Shown: positions 19,487-31,088 of the stretch, in pieces
How positions within the stretch are numbered: the first letter of the stretch is position 1
How the letters are laid out: each line of letters opens with the position of its first letter
Source of the DNA: Noviherbaspirillum cavernae
Lineage (GTDB): Bacteria > Pseudomonadota > Gammaproteobacteria > Burkholderiales > Burkholderiaceae_D
DNA: 64,000 nucleotides
Assembly: GCF_003590875.1 (NCBI RefSeq)
Contig: NZ_QYUN01000002.1
Location: 1,798,001 to 1,862,000, forward strand
Direction of reading: 5' to 3'
Notes under the pieces: generated by a model
The model's database searches: none
What the model was told of the DNA's origin: nothing
What the model saw: the letters and a program-made list of their open reading frames with translations, nothing else
Translations under genes and position numbers: made by a program

Positions 19487-20428
19487 TCAGTCCCCTTTTA
19501 ACGCACCATGTGCCGGCCCGACGGCGGGCAGCGGATGCATCCTGCGGTGCTCGACATAGGCGATGCCTATGCCGCTGGCGCAGATGATCGCAATGCCAAG
19601 TGCCGTCAACTTGTCCGGTAGCTGGTTGAACACCAGCCAGCCCATTGTGGTGGCGGATATGATTTGCAAGTACGAGAATGGTGTCAGCAGTGATGCCTCG
19701 GCATGTTTGTATGCGCTGTTGACGAAGTAATGGCCGACGGTGCTGGTGATGCCAGTGGACGCGAGAATCAACCATTCCTTGCTGCTCGGCATATGCGAAG
19801 ACCAGTAAAAGGGCACGATGAGGCTGCTGGCAATCATGCCGATCAAGCCGCCGTAAAACAATGTGACCATCGGATCGTCGGTGCGGTTGGTTTTTCGCGT
19901 GAGGATGACGATGATCGCGAATGTTGCCGCCGACGTGAAGCCGAGAGCCACGCCTTCCGGCACGATACTCCCACCGGGTCTTACCACGATCAGCATGCCG
20001 ACAAATCCTACGGCCACCGCAACCCAGCGGGACGGATAGCTTTTTTCCCCGAGCAGCCAGGGCGAGATCGCGAGCACCAATAGCGGTGCACAAAAATTCA
20101 TCGCTGTTCCTTCGGATAGCGGCACGATCTTGAGCACGGAAAAGAAAACGAGCGTCGACAGCAGCAGCAAGAGTGCACGGACGATCTGGAGCCGCAGTTG
20201 CGATGTCTGCAGGATGCTCTTGCCGGTACGCCGCCGGTAAAGTGGTGCGAGCGTGATCGCCATGAATGCCGTGTTGATGGTGTAGCGCATCCACGCGATC
20301 ATCACCACGTGATAACCGGCTGCGGCAAGCAGTTTCCCCGCAGTATCGAGCAGGGAAAGAGTCCATTGTCCAAGAACGAGGTAGGCGATGCCTAGCCAGA
20401 GATTAGAGCGTGCGGCCGTGTTGTGCAT
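19487..20428 (-). CDS. EamA/DMT-superfamily membrane transporter
   Basis: This 313-residue protein has ten predicted hydrophobic helices in two five-helix EamA repeats, typical of drug/metabolite exporters. The first repeat ends around the segment PWLLGEK and the second around the LISATTMGWLVFNQLPD region, which match the conserved helix-loop of EamA domains. The substrate is unknown. Its start overlaps the end of the NAD(P)HX repair gene by 26 bases, so the pair is likely translated from one mRNA. A later start would lose the first helix. Confidence 0.82.
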   Translation of the reverse strand: MHNTAARSNLWLGIAYLVLGQWTLSLLDTAGKLLAAAGYHVVMIAWMRYTINTAFMAITLAPLYRRRTGKSILQTSQLRLQIVRALLLLLSTLVFFSVLKIVPLSEGTAMNFCAPLLVLAISPWLLGEKSYPSRWVAVAVGFVGMLIVVRPGGSIVPEGVALGFTSAATFAIIVILTRKTNRTDDPMVTLFYGGLIGMIASSLIVPFYWSSHMPSSKEWLILASTGITSTVGHYFVNSAYKHAEASLLTPFSYLQIISATTMGWLVFNQLPDKLTALGIAIICASGIGIAYVEHRRMHPLPAVGPAHGALKGD

Positions 20429-21935
20429 TTTTATTGATGAGTTGGTTCAGGGATGCTCGTATTGCGGGAATCAATTCGCTGGCGGTCAATCCTGTCGGCC
20501 CGATTCCTTGTTCAACCAGCACGTCCGCGGCATGACCATGCAGCCATGCCGCGCCGACAGCCGCTTCACGCTCCGGCCAGCCCTGCGCCAGGAGTGCGCC
20601 GCACATGCCGGCCAGTACGTCGCCGGTACCTGCCGTTGCCAGTGCAGGGTTGCCTGTTGTGTTGATTACGGCGTTGTCGCCAGGTGTCGCGATGACGGTG
20701 CCCGAGCCTTTCAATACGATAGTGGCATTGAAAAGCCGCGCCAGCTGTCTTGCGGCAGCCAGTCGGTCGTCTTGAATCGTTGCACTGCTCACGCCGAGCA
20801 GGCGCGCGGCTTCCAGCGGGTGCGGTGTCAGTATCAGCGGGCTCGCGTGTCGTGCTGCCAGCGTTTGCAGCTTGGTGTCTGCGGCAATCAGATTGAGAGC
20901 ATCGGCATCGAGCACGAGCGGGACTTGTGCATTCAATGCTCGTTCAAGGATGTTGCGGGCAGTGCTCGATATGCCCAGACCGGGGCCTGCGACGAAGGTA
21001 CCTGATGCAAAGTCATGGTCCACGGCATTTCTGCACATCAGCTCGGGCTGGAGGCTGTCGTGGGTCGGCGCATCGTCGATGAATGCTGCGTACACCCGAC
21101 CGGCCCCGGATTTTGCCGCTGCGCGTGCCGCAAGGATCGCTGCGCCGCCCATGCCGCGTGCACCGCCAATCACCGTGACATCGCCGTAGCTGCCTTTGTG
21201 CGAATTGTGCATGCGCAGGCGCAGATGGCTGGAAAACAGCCGCACATCGTTCAGTTCGGCGTGAAAGGGGATGAAGCATGCCTCATCGATATCCAGCGAC
21301 GCTACCCGCACCGCTCCGGCGTAATCCTTGCCGTGCGCGGTATGCAGGCCCGGCTTGTTGCCGATGAAGGTGATCGTGTGACTGGCCCGTATCGCAATAC
21401 CGTTTTCACCAACGATATTGCCCGTATCCGCATCAAGACCGCTGGGCACGTCAAGCGACAGCACCGGGCACGCAAGCACGTTGACCGCTTGCACCAGCGG
21501 TCGAACCGTACTGTCGATCGCACGTGTCAAGCCGATGCCGAACAAGCCGTCAATGACTAGATCCCATTTCTCAGCGAAGAGATCGTCCCGGAGATCGGTG
21601 TCGACAAAGCATGCAGCGGAGCTTTGCGCTCGCAGCAACGCTTGCCGGGCATTGAGCGGTTGCCGGGCGGGATCGGCGCATAACACGATGGTGACTTCGA
21701 GGCTGCCTTGCGCCAGGCGGTAGGCTGCTTCCAGAGCATCGCCGCCGTTGTTGCCCGGGCCGGCGAGGATGAGAACGTTCGCAGTATCGCCGGCGGATTG
21801 AATCAGTTCCAGCGCCAACTCGGCTGCCGCTTCGCCGGCGCGCTGCATCAATGTACCGGCAGGCAAGGTGGTCTGCGCTGCGCGTTCAATGTCGCGGATT
21901 TCACTGGCGGAAAATAGCGCAGTCGGAGAGGGCAT
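20403..21935 (-). CDS. nnr: Bifunctional NAD(P)HX epimerase / ADP-dependent NAD(P)HX dehydratase
   Basis: This 510-residue enzyme repairs hydrated NADH and NADPH. The N-terminal half is the YjeF_N epimerase (Rossmann-like, AGPGNNGGDALEAAYRLA near residues 65-85). The C-terminal half is the ribokinase-like dehydratase with the GGARGMGGAA glycine-rich loop, LTPHPLEAARL, and GTGDVLAGMCGALLAQG near the end. The start is ATG 21935; 15 upstream codons in frame are not family-like. It is followed by the overlapping DMT transporter gene. Both catalytic halves look complete. Confidence 0.93.
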   Translation of the reverse strand: MPSPTALFSASEIRDIERAAQTTLPAGTLMQRAGEAAAELALELIQSAGDTANVLILAGPGNNGGDALEAAYRLAQGSLEVTIVLCADPARQPLNARQALLRAQSSAACFVDTDLRDDLFAEKWDLVIDGLFGIGLTRAIDSTVRPLVQAVNVLACPVLSLDVPSGLDADTGNIVGENGIAIRASHTITFIGNKPGLHTAHGKDYAGAVRVASLDIDEACFIPFHAELNDVRLFSSHLRLRMHNSHKGSYGDVTVIGGARGMGGAAILAARAAAKSGAGRVYAAFIDDAPTHDSLQPELMCRNAVDHDFASGTFVAGPGLGISSTARNILERALNAQVPLVLDADALNLIAADTKLQTLAARHASPLILTPHPLEAARLLGVSSATIQDDRLAAARQLARLFNATIVLKGSGTVIATPGDNAVINTTGNPALATAGTGDVLAGMCGALLAQGWPEREAAVGAAWLHGHAADVLVEQGIGPTGLTASELIPAIRASLNQLINKNAQHGRTL

Positions 21936-22049
21936 CGGGTGGAATTGTCTAACGGCTCTGGCGAGGCCGGCAGCGAACATGGAACCCTGTGATTTTATGC
22001 CAAGTCACTTCAACCTGCGGGAAGGCGCTTTGGTTCGATGTCTCAGGAC

Positions 22050-23171
22050 TCATGCTGCGGACGAGTTTGACTCGAGCAGAGCAACAACGTGGTCGGCAAT
22101 CGCCAGCGCGGCAGTCAGTCCGGGCGATTCGATTCCATACAGACCGAGGTAATGCAAATTGCCATGCGACGCGAACAAAAAATCCGCTGCGGCTGCGTCC
22201 GACGGAGCAATCTTCGGCCGCACGCCGGCATAGGCGGGCTGGAGCGCCGCGTCCGGCAAGTCCGGCCAGTAGGCGCGGATTTCGCGATAAAACCTGTCGG
22301 CTCGGCGTGGATCAACGGTGTAATCGATATGGCCATTCTCAAGCCATTCCACGTCCGGCCCGAATCGCGCCTGCCCGCCAAGGTCGAGGGTCAGATGGAC
22401 GCCCAGGCCGCCCGCCTCGGGGACGGGATAGATCAGGTGCGAGAACGGCGCAGGGGCGGCAAGCGAATAGTAATTGCCCTTGGCGAAATAGGGGACAGGA
22501 ATGGAGTCGCGCTCCAGTCCGGCAATCTGCGCAGCAAGCTGCGGTGCCTGCAATCCGGCGCAATTGACGACTGTTTGTGCGCGCAGCGCGATCTCAGCAC
22601 CATCGCCGGAGCGCACCGTCAATTCGACCCCGTCGGCATTCGCGCTACCCGCAATGACGCGGCTGTCGAGCGCAAAAAGCGCGCCGGCATTTTCTGCGTC
22701 GCCTTGGAGCGCAAGCATGTACGCATGGCTGTCGATGATGCCGGTATTCGGCGAGAAGAGGGCGGCCACGCACGACAATGCCGGTTCCATGATGCATGCT
22801 TCTTCGGCGCTCAGTGCGACGACTTCGGAGCAGCCGTTCGCATGTGCCTGCGCATGAATCGCGGCGAGCTTGCTGCGCTGCTCGTCCGAGGTGGCCACGA
22901 CCAGTTTGCCGCAGCGGCGGTAGGGAATGCCGCGCTCCTCGCAATACGCATAGAGCGCGTCGCGGCCCGCGACGCAGAGTCTGGCTTTCAAGCTGCCGGT
23001 CGGATAGTAGATGCCGGCGTGAATGACTTCGCTGTTGCGTGAACTGGTTTCCATGCCGATTGCCGGATGCGACTCGACCACGACCACTTCGCGTCCGGCG
23101 CGTGCGAGTACCCGTGCAACGGCGAGACCCACGACGCCGGCCCCGATGACAATGCAATCGACCTTATCCAT
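22050..23171 (-). CDS. FAD-dependent oxidoreductase, L-2-hydroxyglutarate oxidase-like
   Basis: This 373-residue protein belongs to the DAO family of FAD enzymes. An N-terminal [11 protein letters not shown] dinucleotide motif is followed by the family block [20 protein letters not shown], which resembles the same block in L-2-hydroxyglutarate dehydrogenases. The KGNYYSL and GLGVHLT segments further support that subgroup. Its start overlaps the end of dadA by 8 bases, so the two oxidases are co-transcribed. The true substrate (2-hydroxyglutarate, another 2-hydroxy acid or an amine) is not determined by sequence. Confidence 0.8.
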   Translation of the reverse strand: MDKVDCIVIGAGVVGLAVARVLARAGREVVVVESHPAIGMETSSRNSEVIHAGIYYPTGSLKARLCVAGRDALYAYCEERGIPYRRCGKLVVATSDEQRSKLAAIHAQAHANGCSEVVALSAEEACIMEPALSCVAALFSPNTGIIDSHAYMLALQGDAENAGALFALDSRVIAGSANADGVELTVRSGDGAEIALRAQTVVNCAGLQAPQLAAQIAGLERDSIPVPYFAKGNYYSLAAPAPFSHLIYPVPEAGGLGVHLTLDLGGQARFGPDVEWLENGHIDYTVDPRRADRFYREIRAYWPDLPDAALQPAYAGVRPKIAPSDAAAADFLFASHGNLHYLGLYGIESPGLTAALAIADHVVALLESNSSAA

Positions 23172-24414
23172 AGCGTGACAACGTCAGGCCATCCATATCG
23201 ACTTCGGGCGTGAAACCCGAAACGATGTCGGCAACGATTTTTCCTGAACCCGCCGCCATCGCCCAGCCGTTCGAGCCGTGACCGATGTTGACATAGACGT
23301 TTCTGACGGGCGTCGCACCGAGCAGTGGCGGCCCATCCGGCAACATCGGTCGCGCACCGCACCAGAAGGTCGACGTGTTGTAGTTCGCGGCATTGGGGAA
23401 CCAGTCGCTGCCTACCTTGATGAGGGTGCGCAAGGCGCTCTTGTGCAGTTCGGACGTGCGGGTCCCGAGTTCCGCGATGCCTGCCACGCGGACGCGTCCG
23501 CCCATGCGGGTGATTGCCACTTTGTAGGTTTCGTCCTGGAGCGCTGCGCGCGGCGCTTCGTCAAAATTCTTGATCGACGCGGTCGCCGAGTAACCTCTGA
23601 CCGGATAGAGCGGGACCTCGATGCCGAGAGGCTTCAGCAGCTGCGCGCTATCGCTCCCCGCCGCCAGCACGACCGCATCCGCGGAAAAGGTGCGGTCATC
23701 GATGCGCAGGGAAACGCGACCGCCATCCGGTTCAATCGCGCGGACGGTGCTTGTGAATTGGAATTGGACGCCCATCGATTGGACGATTTGCCGCATTTGC
23801 TTGGCGAACAGAGGGCAGTTGCCCGCCTCGTCATTCGGCATGTAGAGCGCGCCCGCCAATTCGGCACGATATCCAAGCGCGGGTTCAATCTCCCGCGCGG
23901 CATCCGCATCCAGCATCTGGTGCGGCACTTCATTGTCGTTAAGCAATTCGCGCGCGGGTTCTGCAGCCTTGATATCCCGCTCGCTGCGCAGCAAATGCAG
24001 CACGCCCCGCGTGTGTTCGTAATCGAGCTGGAAGTGCTCTCGCAACTGTTGCAGAATCTCCCGGCTGTAGTAGGCGACGCGTTGCATGCGCGTGCTGTTG
24101 ATGCGGTAGCGTTCCAGCTCGTTCTCGCTCATCCACCGTTTGACCCAGCGGCGCAACGCGCGGTCCATGCCGGGTTTGATCAGAACCGGGGCGGCGGTTT
24201 GGGAAATGCAGGATAGAAGTTTCTTCGGCAGGCTGGGGACAAGCCATGGTGTCGCGTAGCCGGAAGAAACGATACCGGCATTGGCAAAACTGCTTTCCTC
24301 CGCGACATTGTGGTGGCGCTCAACGACCACGACATCATGTCCTGCCTCGGCGAGAAAAAATGCAGTGCAAACGCCAACGACGCCACCACCCACTACCGCA
24401 ATCTGTTTTGTCAC
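23164..24414 (-). CDS. dadA: D-amino acid dehydrogenase (small subunit type)
   Basis: This 416-residue FAD enzyme oxidises D-amino acids to 2-oxo acids and ammonia and passes electrons to the respiratory chain. It has the N-terminal [11 protein letters not shown] nucleotide motif, the [16 protein letters not shown] block typical of DadA, and the C-terminal [17 protein letters not shown] and [17 protein letters not shown] motifs. No alanine racemase or transporter lies beside it. The following oxidoreductase gene overlaps its end. The region 24415-24662 upstream holds nothing that I can name. Confidence 0.9.
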   Translation of the reverse strand: MTKQIAVVGGGVVGVCTAFFLAEAGHDVVVVERHHNVAEESSFANAGIVSSGYATPWLVPSLPKKLLSCISQTAAPVLIKPGMDRALRRWVKRWMSENELERYRINSTRMQRVAYYSREILQQLREHFQLDYEHTRGVLHLLRSERDIKAAEPARELLNDNEVPHQMLDADAAREIEPALGYRAELAGALYMPNDEAGNCPLFAKQMRQIVQSMGVQFQFTSTVRAIEPDGGRVSLRIDDRTFSADAVVLAAGSDSAQLLKPLGIEVPLYPVRGYSATASIKNFDEAPRAALQDETYKVAITRMGGRVRVAGIAELGTRTSELHKSALRTLIKVGSDWFPNAANYNTSTFWCGARPMLPDGPPLLGATPVRNVYVNIGHGSNGWAMAAGSGKIVADIVSGFTPEVDMDGLTLSRYG

Positions 24415-24662
24415 TTGATTAACCTGTAATACTGAAGCCCGACTTGCCGGACAGCGGCATCATTACCTTCTGAACATGATGCGCGCCATTGCCGATACGA
24501 TGCCGAAATCATAGTCGATCGGCGATGTTTCAGGTTTGAAAGAAGGCGCTAAATGCAAAAGCTTGCGACAGCTTTTTGTTTCTTGCCAACTCCATCTTGC
24601 GACTGGTGGCAGCTCGCCGATGCATCCCTACGAGTTAGTTTTGACAAGCACCGGCGTTCTTG

Positions 24663-25982
24663 CTATGCGGATTTCAGCGCAGCCTCAATCGCGCGGGCAG
24701 CGGCAAGAACTCTGCTGTCCGTCATGGCCGGTCCCGCGATCATCAGACCCACCGGCAATGTACCCGCCGCATGGCATGGCAGGGAAATGGCGCAGCCATC
24801 AAGCAGGTTGATGATGGAAGGATTGCGCAAGAGCAGACCATTGGTTTTGAAGAAGGCATCCTCCGATTCCTCGAGCTCCGCAATCGGTGGCGCGACCATC
24901 GGCACGGTCGGCATGATGATGGCATCGAAGGGGGCGAGCGATTGGTCCATGCGGGCGATCCAGTTGCGCCGTTTCGCGTGCAAGTCGATATAGTCGGCGG
25001 CGCTCATCGTCGCCCCGAGCTTGATGCGTTTGGCGACCCGGAAATCGTATTCCGCTTCGCGCGTTGCAAGGATTTCGCGATGCCATGCGAAAGCCTCCAC
25101 GCCGGAAAACCTGTTCATGTCCGCGGCTTCCGCCAGCAATGACAGCGGCGCGTTGACGATGCTCGCGCCTGCATTGGAAAGCCGAGACAGGGTCGCCGAA
25201 AAGGATGCTGCGACGTGCGGCTCGAGCGCGTCCAGCACAACGGTTTGGGGCACGGCGAGGCGCAGCGCCGACAGCGGCAGATTCGGAATCGATAGAGGAG
25301 CATCTGCAATGATGCTATCGATGAGAATACAGTCGTCCACAGAGCGCGTCATTGCACACACCGTGTCCAGCGTGGATGACAAGGGCAGTGCGCCGGCTGT
25401 CGGTACACGACGGGCCGTCGGCTTGAATCCGACCAGTCCGCAAAGCGCCGCCGGAATCCGGATCGAGCCGCCCGTGTCCGAGCCGAGGCCGGCCACGCAC
25501 ATGCCGCTTGCCACCGAGACTGCCGCGCCGGACGACGAGCCGCCGGGAATCCGCGCAACTTGTCTGTCAGCCGGATTGGCCGGCGTGCCGTAATGCGGAT
25601 TCAGGCCGACGCCCGAAAAGGCGAATTCCGTCATGTTGGTTTTGCCGATGATCGCCGCACCGGCCTGGCGCAAGCGTTTCACCGCCGGCGCATCGGCCGT
25701 TGCCGGCGGCGCGTCCTTGCGCACCACGGATCCAGCCAGCGTCGTTTCTCCTGCAACATCAAACAAGTCCTTGATTGATACGGGCAGCCCGGCCAGGGGC
25801 GAAAGGTCGATTGATTTTGCGCGGATGGCATCGGCCCAGGTCGCGGTTGCGAGGGCTGTTTCGGGGTATAGCCGAGTGAAGACGGCAGGGCTGCTTTCAG
25901 CCGCTGCCAGGCACGCCTCCATCAATGTCCTGCGCGGCGTGTGCACGAGGCCGGAGATGGCGGTAGTGATGGGATTGCTCAT
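24663..25982 (-). CDS. Amidase-signature-family hydrolase
   Basis: This 439-residue enzyme has the amidase signature Ser-cisSer-Lys triad: Lys in VSIKDLFDV, the GGSSSGAAVSVA glycine/serine stretch, and the nucleophile in GSDTGGSIRIPA. Such enzymes cleave amides; GatA belongs to the same family, but no gatB or gatC is near, and the length and C-terminus are those of stand-alone amidases. I took the start as ATG 25982 (MSNPITTAIS); an in-frame extension to 26102 has no homology-like features. The gene is divergent from purL. The substrate is not predictable. Confidence 0.85.
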   Translation of the reverse strand: MSNPITTAISGLVHTPRRTLMEACLAAAESSPAVFTRLYPETALATATWADAIRAKSIDLSPLAGLPVSIKDLFDVAGETTLAGSVVRKDAPPATADAPAVKRLRQAGAAIIGKTNMTEFAFSGVGLNPHYGTPANPADRQVARIPGGSSSGAAVSVASGMCVAGLGSDTGGSIRIPAALCGLVGFKPTARRVPTAGALPLSSTLDTVCAMTRSVDDCILIDSIIADAPLSIPNLPLSALRLAVPQTVVLDALEPHVAASFSATLSRLSNAGASIVNAPLSLLAEAADMNRFSGVEAFAWHREILATREAEYDFRVAKRIKLGATMSAADYIDLHAKRRNWIARMDQSLAPFDAIIMPTVPMVAPPIAELEESEDAFFKTNGLLLRNPSIINLLDGCAISLPCHAAGTLPVGLMIAGPAMTDSRVLAAARAIEAALKSA

Positions 25983-26093
25983 GGATGGATGCGCTCGAAA
26001 TGATCGAAAAAGGAACGATAGCATAGGGATTTCCACTGGAAAAACCAGTCGAGCCAGCCATGATTGACATCCAGCCAAGAAGCGTCGGCGCGG

Positions 26094-26099
26094 TATAAT
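26094..26099 (+). promoter_or_regulatory. Probable -10 element of the purL promoter
   Basis: A perfect TATAAT lies 71 bases before the purL start. A TTGACA occurs at 26064-26069, but 24 bases separate the two, so it is too far to be a normal -35 partner. Confidence 0.4.
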
Positions 26100-26169
26100 C
26101 ACGGATTCCGATTCAACCCGCAGTCAAGCTGCCAATCGGTAGCCCTCCTGCATCAACTTTCTTGCCGCC

Positions 26170-29100
26170 ATGCTGATTCTGCCGGGCTCCAACGCCCTGT
26201 CTGCCTTCCGTACTCAACGTCTTTTGTCACAATTGCAAGCAGTCGAGCCCGCCATCGTTGGGGTGACAGGGCGCTTCCTGCATTTCATTGATGCCGCGAC
26301 GACGCCAAGCCAGGATGATGTCGGCCGCCTGAATGCGATGCTGACCTATGGCGAACCGTTCTCGGGCGCTGCGGACGGCGAGGAATTTGTTGTCATTCCG
26401 CGCTTCGGCACCATTTCGCCGTGGGCCAGCAAGGCGACCGACATCGCGCACAACTGCGGCATGACGCACATCAAGCGCATCGAGCGCGGCGTGTCGTACC
26501 ACGTGCAGATGAAATCGGGCTTGCTGGGCGGGACGAAGAAGCTGCCGGAAGGCGCGATTGAAGCCGTCGCCGGCCTTCTGCATGATCGCATGACCGAGAG
26601 CGTGCTGCGCGATGCCAACAATGCCGCAGGCCTGTTCCGCGAACTGGAGGCGAAACCGCTCGAATTCGTCGATGTGCTCGCCGGCGGCAAGGCGGCTCTG
26701 GTGAAGGCGAACAGTGAACTCGGCCTGGCCTTGTCGGAAGATGAAATCGACTATCTGATCAACGCATTCACACAAGCGAAGCGCAATCCGACTGACGTTG
26801 AATTGATGATGTTCGCGCAGGCCAACAGCGAACATTGCCGGCACAAGATTTTCAATGCCGACTGGACGATCGATGGCGTCAAGCAGGACAAATCCCTGTT
26901 CGGCATGATCAAGAATACGCACCAGCTGCAACCGAAGGGTACTGTTGTGGCGTATAGCGACAACTCCTCGATCATCGAAGGCGCGACGGTGTCGCGCTTC
27001 TATCCGCGCGGCGCGGCGCAAGGCAATGTGTATGAGGCGTCCGATGAGTTGACGCACATCCTGATGAAGGTCGAAACGCACAACCACCCGACCGCGATCT
27101 CGCCGTTCCCCGGCGCATCCACTGGCGCGGGCGGCGAGATTCGCGACGAGGGCGCGACCGGTCGTGGCGCGAAGCCGAAGGCGGGCCTGACCGGCTTCAC
27201 CGTTTCCAACCTGATGATCACGCACGCGGTGCAGCCGTGGGAAAACGTGCGCGATGTCGCGCAGCCACCGGCGCAACGCGAGGCACATGCCCAGGCCGGC
27301 ATCTACGGCAAGCCGGATCGCATCGCATCGGCCTTGCAGATCATGATCGACGGGCCGATCGGCGGCGCGGCGTTCAACAATGAGTTCGGACGTCCCAATC
27401 TGGGCGGCTACTTCCGCACCTACGAACAAAATGTCGGTGGCTCCGTCAAGGGATATCACAAGCCCATCATGATCGCCGGCGGCCTCGGCAACATCTCCGC
27501 AAAACACACGAAAAAGCATGACCTCCCGGTGGGCAGCCTGCTGATCCAGCTGGGCGGCCCGGGCATGCGCATCGGCATGGGCGGCAGCGCCGCATCGTCG
27601 ATGGCGACCGGCACCAACACGGCGGACCTGGATTTCGATTCGGTACAGCGCGGCAATCCGGAAATGGAACGCCGGGCGCAGGAGGTCATCAATGCGTGCT
27701 GGGCGATGGGCGACACCAATCCCATCCTGTCGATTCACGATGTCGGCGCGGGCGGCCTGTCCAACGCCTTCCCTGAAATCACCAATGACGCCAGGCGCGG
27801 CGCGCTGTTCGATTTGCGCAAGGTCCCGCTCGAAGAGAGCGGCATGGCACCGAAGGAAATCTGGAGCAATGAATCACAGGAACGCTATGTGCTCGCCATC
27901 GCACCGGAAAGCCTGCCGCTGTTTCAATACCTGTGCGAACGCGAGCGTTGCCTGTTCGCAGTCGTTGGCACCGCTACCGAAGAGCGCCAGTTGAAGGTCA
28001 TCGACCCCGAGCATGACAACAATCCGGTCGACATGCCGATGGAAGTCCTGCTGGGCAAGCCGCCGAAAATGCACCGCGATGTGGTGCGTGTCGAGAATGA
28101 TTTTCCGCCCGTTGACCTGACCGGCATGGAGTTGGCGGAAGTGGCGCAACGCGTGCTGCGCCTGCCGACTGTCGCGGATAAATCCTTCCTGATCACGATC
28201 GGCGACCGTACTGTAGGAGCCATGTCGGTGCGCGACCAGATGGTCGGCCCCTGGCAGGTGCCGGTGGCGGATTGCGCAGTGACGGCGATGAGCCTTGAAG
28301 GCTATCGCGGTGAAGCGATGGCGATGGGTGAACGCACACCGCTGGCGGTGATCGATGCGCCTGCATCGGGCCGCATGGCGGTGGGTGAGGCGCTGACCAA
28401 TATCGCGGCCGCGCCGATTGCCGACATGTCGGACATCAAGCTGTCGGCCAATTGGATGGCGGCATGCGGCCAGCCTGGACAGGATGCTGCTTTGTTCGAC
28501 ACCGTCAAGGCGGTCGGCATGGAGCTTTGCCCGGCGCTTGGCATCAGCATCCCGGTCGGCAAGGACTCCTTGTCGATGCGCACGACATGGAAGGATGAGG
28601 AGGGCGACAAATCGGTCACGGCACCAGTGTCGCTGATCGTCTCGGCGTTTGCACCGGCAACCGATGTGCGCCAATCGCTGACGCCGCAGATCGTCAAGGA
28701 CGCCGGCGATACGGCGCTGATTGCCATCGACCTCGGTCGCGGAAAGAACCGCATGGGAGCTTCTGCATTGACGCAAGTCATGCAGCAGATCGGCAACGAG
28801 ACGCCTGACGTCGATAGCGCGGACGACCTGAAGGGATTTTTCGCCGCGATCCAGCAACTCAACAAGGAGCGCAAGCTGCTGGCCTACCATGACCGCTCCG
28901 ATGGAGGCTTGTTCGTCACGCTGTGCGAAATGGCGTTTGCAGGCCGCAGCGGCCTGTCGCTCAACCTCGACATCCTGACGATGGAAGGCGAACATGCCTC
29001 GGATTGGGGCGACTCCAAGAACTGGGCATCGCAAGTTGGCGAGCGCCGCAACGAGATGACTCTGCGCGCCTTGTTCAACGAGGAACTGGGTGCGGTCATC

Positions 29101-30189
29101 CAGGTGCGCGATGGGGAAAAATCCGACGTGATGACCGTGTTGCGCAGCTATAACCTCGGCGCATGCAGCCATATCATCGGCAAGCCGAATGATCGCGACG
29201 TGATCGAATTCATGCGCGACGCAAAGGTGATCTACAGCCAGCCGCGCATCGAGTTACAACGACTGTGGAGTGAAACCAGCTGGCGCATTGCGAGGTTGCG
29301 CGACAACCCGGCCTGCGCCGATGCGGAATACGATCGCATCCTCGATGCATCCGATCCCGGCATCACGCCCAGGCTGACCTTCGATCCGCAACTGGATGTC
29401 GCAGCGCCTTTCATCGCGACAGGCGTGAAGCCGAAAGTCGCCATCCTGCGTGAGCAGGGTGTGAACTCCCATGTCGAGACTGCCTATGTCATGCACCAGT
29501 CCGGTTTCGTCGCGGTCGATGTGCACATGAGCGACCTCATTGCGGGCCGCGCCCGTCTCGATGATTTCAAGGGCGTGATCGCGGTCGGCGGCTTCTCCTA
29601 CGGCGACGTGCTGGGCGCAGGCGAAGGCTGGGCCAAGACGATCCTGTTCAATGCGAAGCTGGCGGAACAGTTTTCGATCTTCTTCAACCGCGCGGATACC
29701 TTTGCACTCGGCATCTGCAACGGCTGCCAGATGATGAGCAACCTGAAATCGATCATCCCCGGTGCGCACGACTGGCCGAAGTTCACGCGCAACAAGTCGG
29801 AGCAATTCGAGGCGCGCTTTTCCATGGTGGAGATCGCCGAGTCGCCGTCGATCTTCTTCGATGGCATGGCGGGCACGCAAACGGCAATCGCGATTGCGCA
29901 TGGAGAAGGCCATGCCGACTTCACGCAAACCGGTGATATTCGCAGTGCGATCGCAGCGATGCGCTACGTGGACAACAAGGGGCAGGTGACGGAAGGCTAC
30001 CCGTACAACCCGAACGGTTCGCCGCAAGGCATCGCGTCGGTGACGACGCCGGACGGCCGCTTTACGGTGCTGATGCCGCACGCGGAGCGGGTCTTCCGCT
30101 CTGTGCAGCAATCCTGGCATCCATCTTCGTGGGGCGAGTATTCACCGTGGATGCGCATGTTCCGCAATGCGCGCAAATGGGTCGGCTGA
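26170..30189 (+). CDS. purL: Phosphoribosylformylglycinamidine synthase PurL (single-chain type)
   Basis: This 1339-residue enzyme performs the fourth step of purine synthesis, converting FGAR to FGAM with glutamine and ATP. It combines an N-terminal PurS-like domain, a linker, two AIRS-type halves (for example [20 protein letters not shown] and GVNSHVE regions) and a C-terminal class I glutamine amidotransferase. The latter has nucleophile Cys1183 in LGICNGCQM and the HGEGH motif with its His. The length fits the large proteobacterial PurL. The [11 protein letters not shown] start is that of betaproteobacterial PurL, although no clear ribosome site is visible. It is a single transcription unit ended by a strong terminator. 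Confidence 0.97.
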   Translation: MLILPGSNALSAFRTQRLLSQLQAVEPAIVGVTGRFLHFIDAATTPSQDDVGRLNAMLTYGEPFSGAADGEEFVVIPRFGTISPWASKATDIAHNCGMTHIKRIERGVSYHVQMKSGLLGGTKKLPEGAIEAVAGLLHDRMTESVLRDANNAAGLFRELEAKPLEFVDVLAGGKAALVKANSELGLALSEDEIDYLINAFTQAKRNPTDVELMMFAQANSEHCRHKIFNADWTIDGVKQDKSLFGMIKNTHQLQPKGTVVAYSDNSSIIEGATVSRFYPRGAAQGNVYEASDELTHILMKVETHNHPTAISPFPGASTGAGGEIRDEGATGRGAKPKAGLTGFTVSNLMITHAVQPWENVRDVAQPPAQREAHAQAGIYGKPDRIASALQIMIDGPIGGAAFNNEFGRPNLGGYFRTYEQNVGGSVKGYHKPIMIAGGLGNISAKHTKKHDLPVGSLLIQLGGPGMRIGMGGSAASSMATGTNTADLDFDSVQRGNPEMERRAQEVINACWAMGDTNPILSIHDVGAGGLSNAFPEITNDARRGALFDLRKVPLEESGMAPKEIWSNESQERYVLAIAPESLPLFQYLCERERCLFAVVGTATEERQLKVIDPEHDNNPVDMPMEVLLGKPPKMHRDVVRVENDFPPVDLTGMELAEVAQRVLRLPTVADKSFLITIGDRTVGAMSVRDQMVGPWQVPVADCAVTAMSLEGYRGEAMAMGERTPLAVIDAPASGRMAVGEALTNIAAAPIADMSDIKLSANWMAACGQPGQDAALFDTVKAVGMELCPALGISIPVGKDSLSMRTTWKDEEGDKSVTAPVSLIVSAFAPATDVRQSLTPQIVKDAGDTALIAIDLGRGKNRMGASALTQVMQQIGNETPDVDSADDLKGFFAAIQQLNKERKLLAYHDRSDGGLFVTLCEMAFAGRSGLSLNLDILTMEGEHASDWGDSKNWASQVGERRNEMTLRALFNEELGAVIQVRDGEKSDVMTVLRSYNLGACSHIIGKPNDRDVIEFMRDAKVIYSQPRIELQRLWSETSWRIARLRDNPACADAEYDRILDASDPGITPRLTFDPQLDVAAPFIATGVKPKVAILREQGVNSHVETAYVMHQSGFVAVDVHMSDLIAGRARLDDFKGVIAVGGFSYGDVLGAGEGWAKTILFNAKLAEQFSIFFNRADTFALGICNGCQMMSNLKSIIPGAHDWPKFTRNKSEQFEARFSMVEIAESPSIFFDGMAGTQTAIAIAHGEGHADFTQTGDIRSAIAAMRYVDNKGQVTEGYPYNPNGSPQGIASVTTPDGRFTVLMPHAERVFRSVQQSWHPSSWGEYSPWMRMFRNARKWVG

Positions 30190-30204
30190 CCTTTTGACCG
30201 ACCA

Positions 30205-30236
30205 TGAAAAAGGCGCTCCGAGGAGCGCCTTTTTTG
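30205..30236 (+). terminator. Bidirectional intrinsic terminator between purL and the ppiC-type gene
   Basis: A GGCGCTC/GAGCGCC stem with loop CGAG lies between an A-run and a T-run. It can therefore terminate purL from the left and the convergent isomerase operon from the right. Confidence 0.9.
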
Positions 30237-30258
30237 TTGACCTGAAAGGTCGTGATGC

Positions 30259-31035
30259 TTACTGGATTTTCGCTTTCTTGCGCAGTTCTTCCTGGTAAGC
30301 CTGCAGCTTCTTCTGTTGCAGAGACTCTGTGATTTGCGGCTTCACTTCTTCCAGCGACGGCAGCTTTGCTGCGCGCACGTCTTCCAGCTTGATCACGTGA
30401 TAGCCGAACTGGGTCTTGACCGGCGTTTCAGTGAACTGGCCTTTTTGCAGGGCAATCATCGCGTCGGAGAACGGCTTCACGAACGAAGCGGGGGAGGCCC
30501 AATCCAGGTCACCGCCGTTGGCTGCCGAACCCGGATCCTTCGATTGCTTGGCGAGGTCTTCGAACTTCGCACCGCCCTTGAGCTTGGTGATGATTGCCTT
30601 GGCATCGTCTTCCTTCTCGACCAGGATGTGGCGCGCACGGTATTCCTTGTCGCCGGCTTGCGCCTTGAACTTGTCATACTCGGCCTTGATGTCGGCATCG
30701 CTGACCGGATTCTTCTTCAGAAAATCGGCAACAAGAGCACGGATCACGATCGACTGGCGTGCGATCTCGACCTGGCTCTTGACGTCGGCGTTGTTGCTGA
30801 GACCGAGCTTGTCCGCTTCCTGGATCAGGATTTCACGGTTGATCAATTCCTGCTTCACCATGTCGCGCAATTGCGGAGAATCCGGCTGGCCTTGCGCTGC
30901 AAGCTGTTTGACCATTGCATCGGCACGTGAGGAAGGTACCGGCTTGCCGTTGACGACGGCGAGATTTTGCGCCATTGCCGGGAATGCGGCGGCTGCAACG
31001 AGAATCATCAGCAAGCGAGCAGGTTTTAAATTCAT
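30259..31035 (-). CDS. Periplasmic PpiC-type peptidyl-prolyl cis-trans isomerase
   Basis: This 258-residue secreted chaperone/isomerase has a signal peptide (about 22 residues, ending AMA-Q), a SurA-like helical N-terminal segment, and one parvulin domain from about residue 130 (YRARHILVEKEDDAK through FGYHVIKLEDV). A Lys-rich helix closes it. It resembles PrsA/SurA-type folding factors. It lies 53 bases after bolA and is probably the last gene of the selO-msrB-yciB-bolA unit. It is distinct from PpiD in this window, because it lacks a lasting membrane anchor and is much shorter. Confidence 0.9.
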   Translation of the reverse strand: MNLKPARLLMILVAAAAFPAMAQNLAVVNGKPVPSSRADAMVKQLAAQGQPDSPQLRDMVKQELINREILIQEADKLGLSNNADVKSQVEIARQSIVIRALVADFLKKNPVSDADIKAEYDKFKAQAGDKEYRARHILVEKEDDAKAIITKLKGGAKFEDLAKQSKDPGSAANGGDLDWASPASFVKPFSDAMIALQKGQFTETPVKTQFGYHVIKLEDVRAAKLPSLEEVKPQITESLQQKKLQAYQEELRKKAKIQ

Positions 31036-31088
31036 TGTTGTTCCTAATGGGAAGTGAATAAAAAATTTGAAGTTAAATCGGAAGGCGT

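Noticed and set aside
26227..27738. A 503-codon minus-strand frame opposite purL
   Set aside because: It is antisense to purL and has no domain-like pattern.
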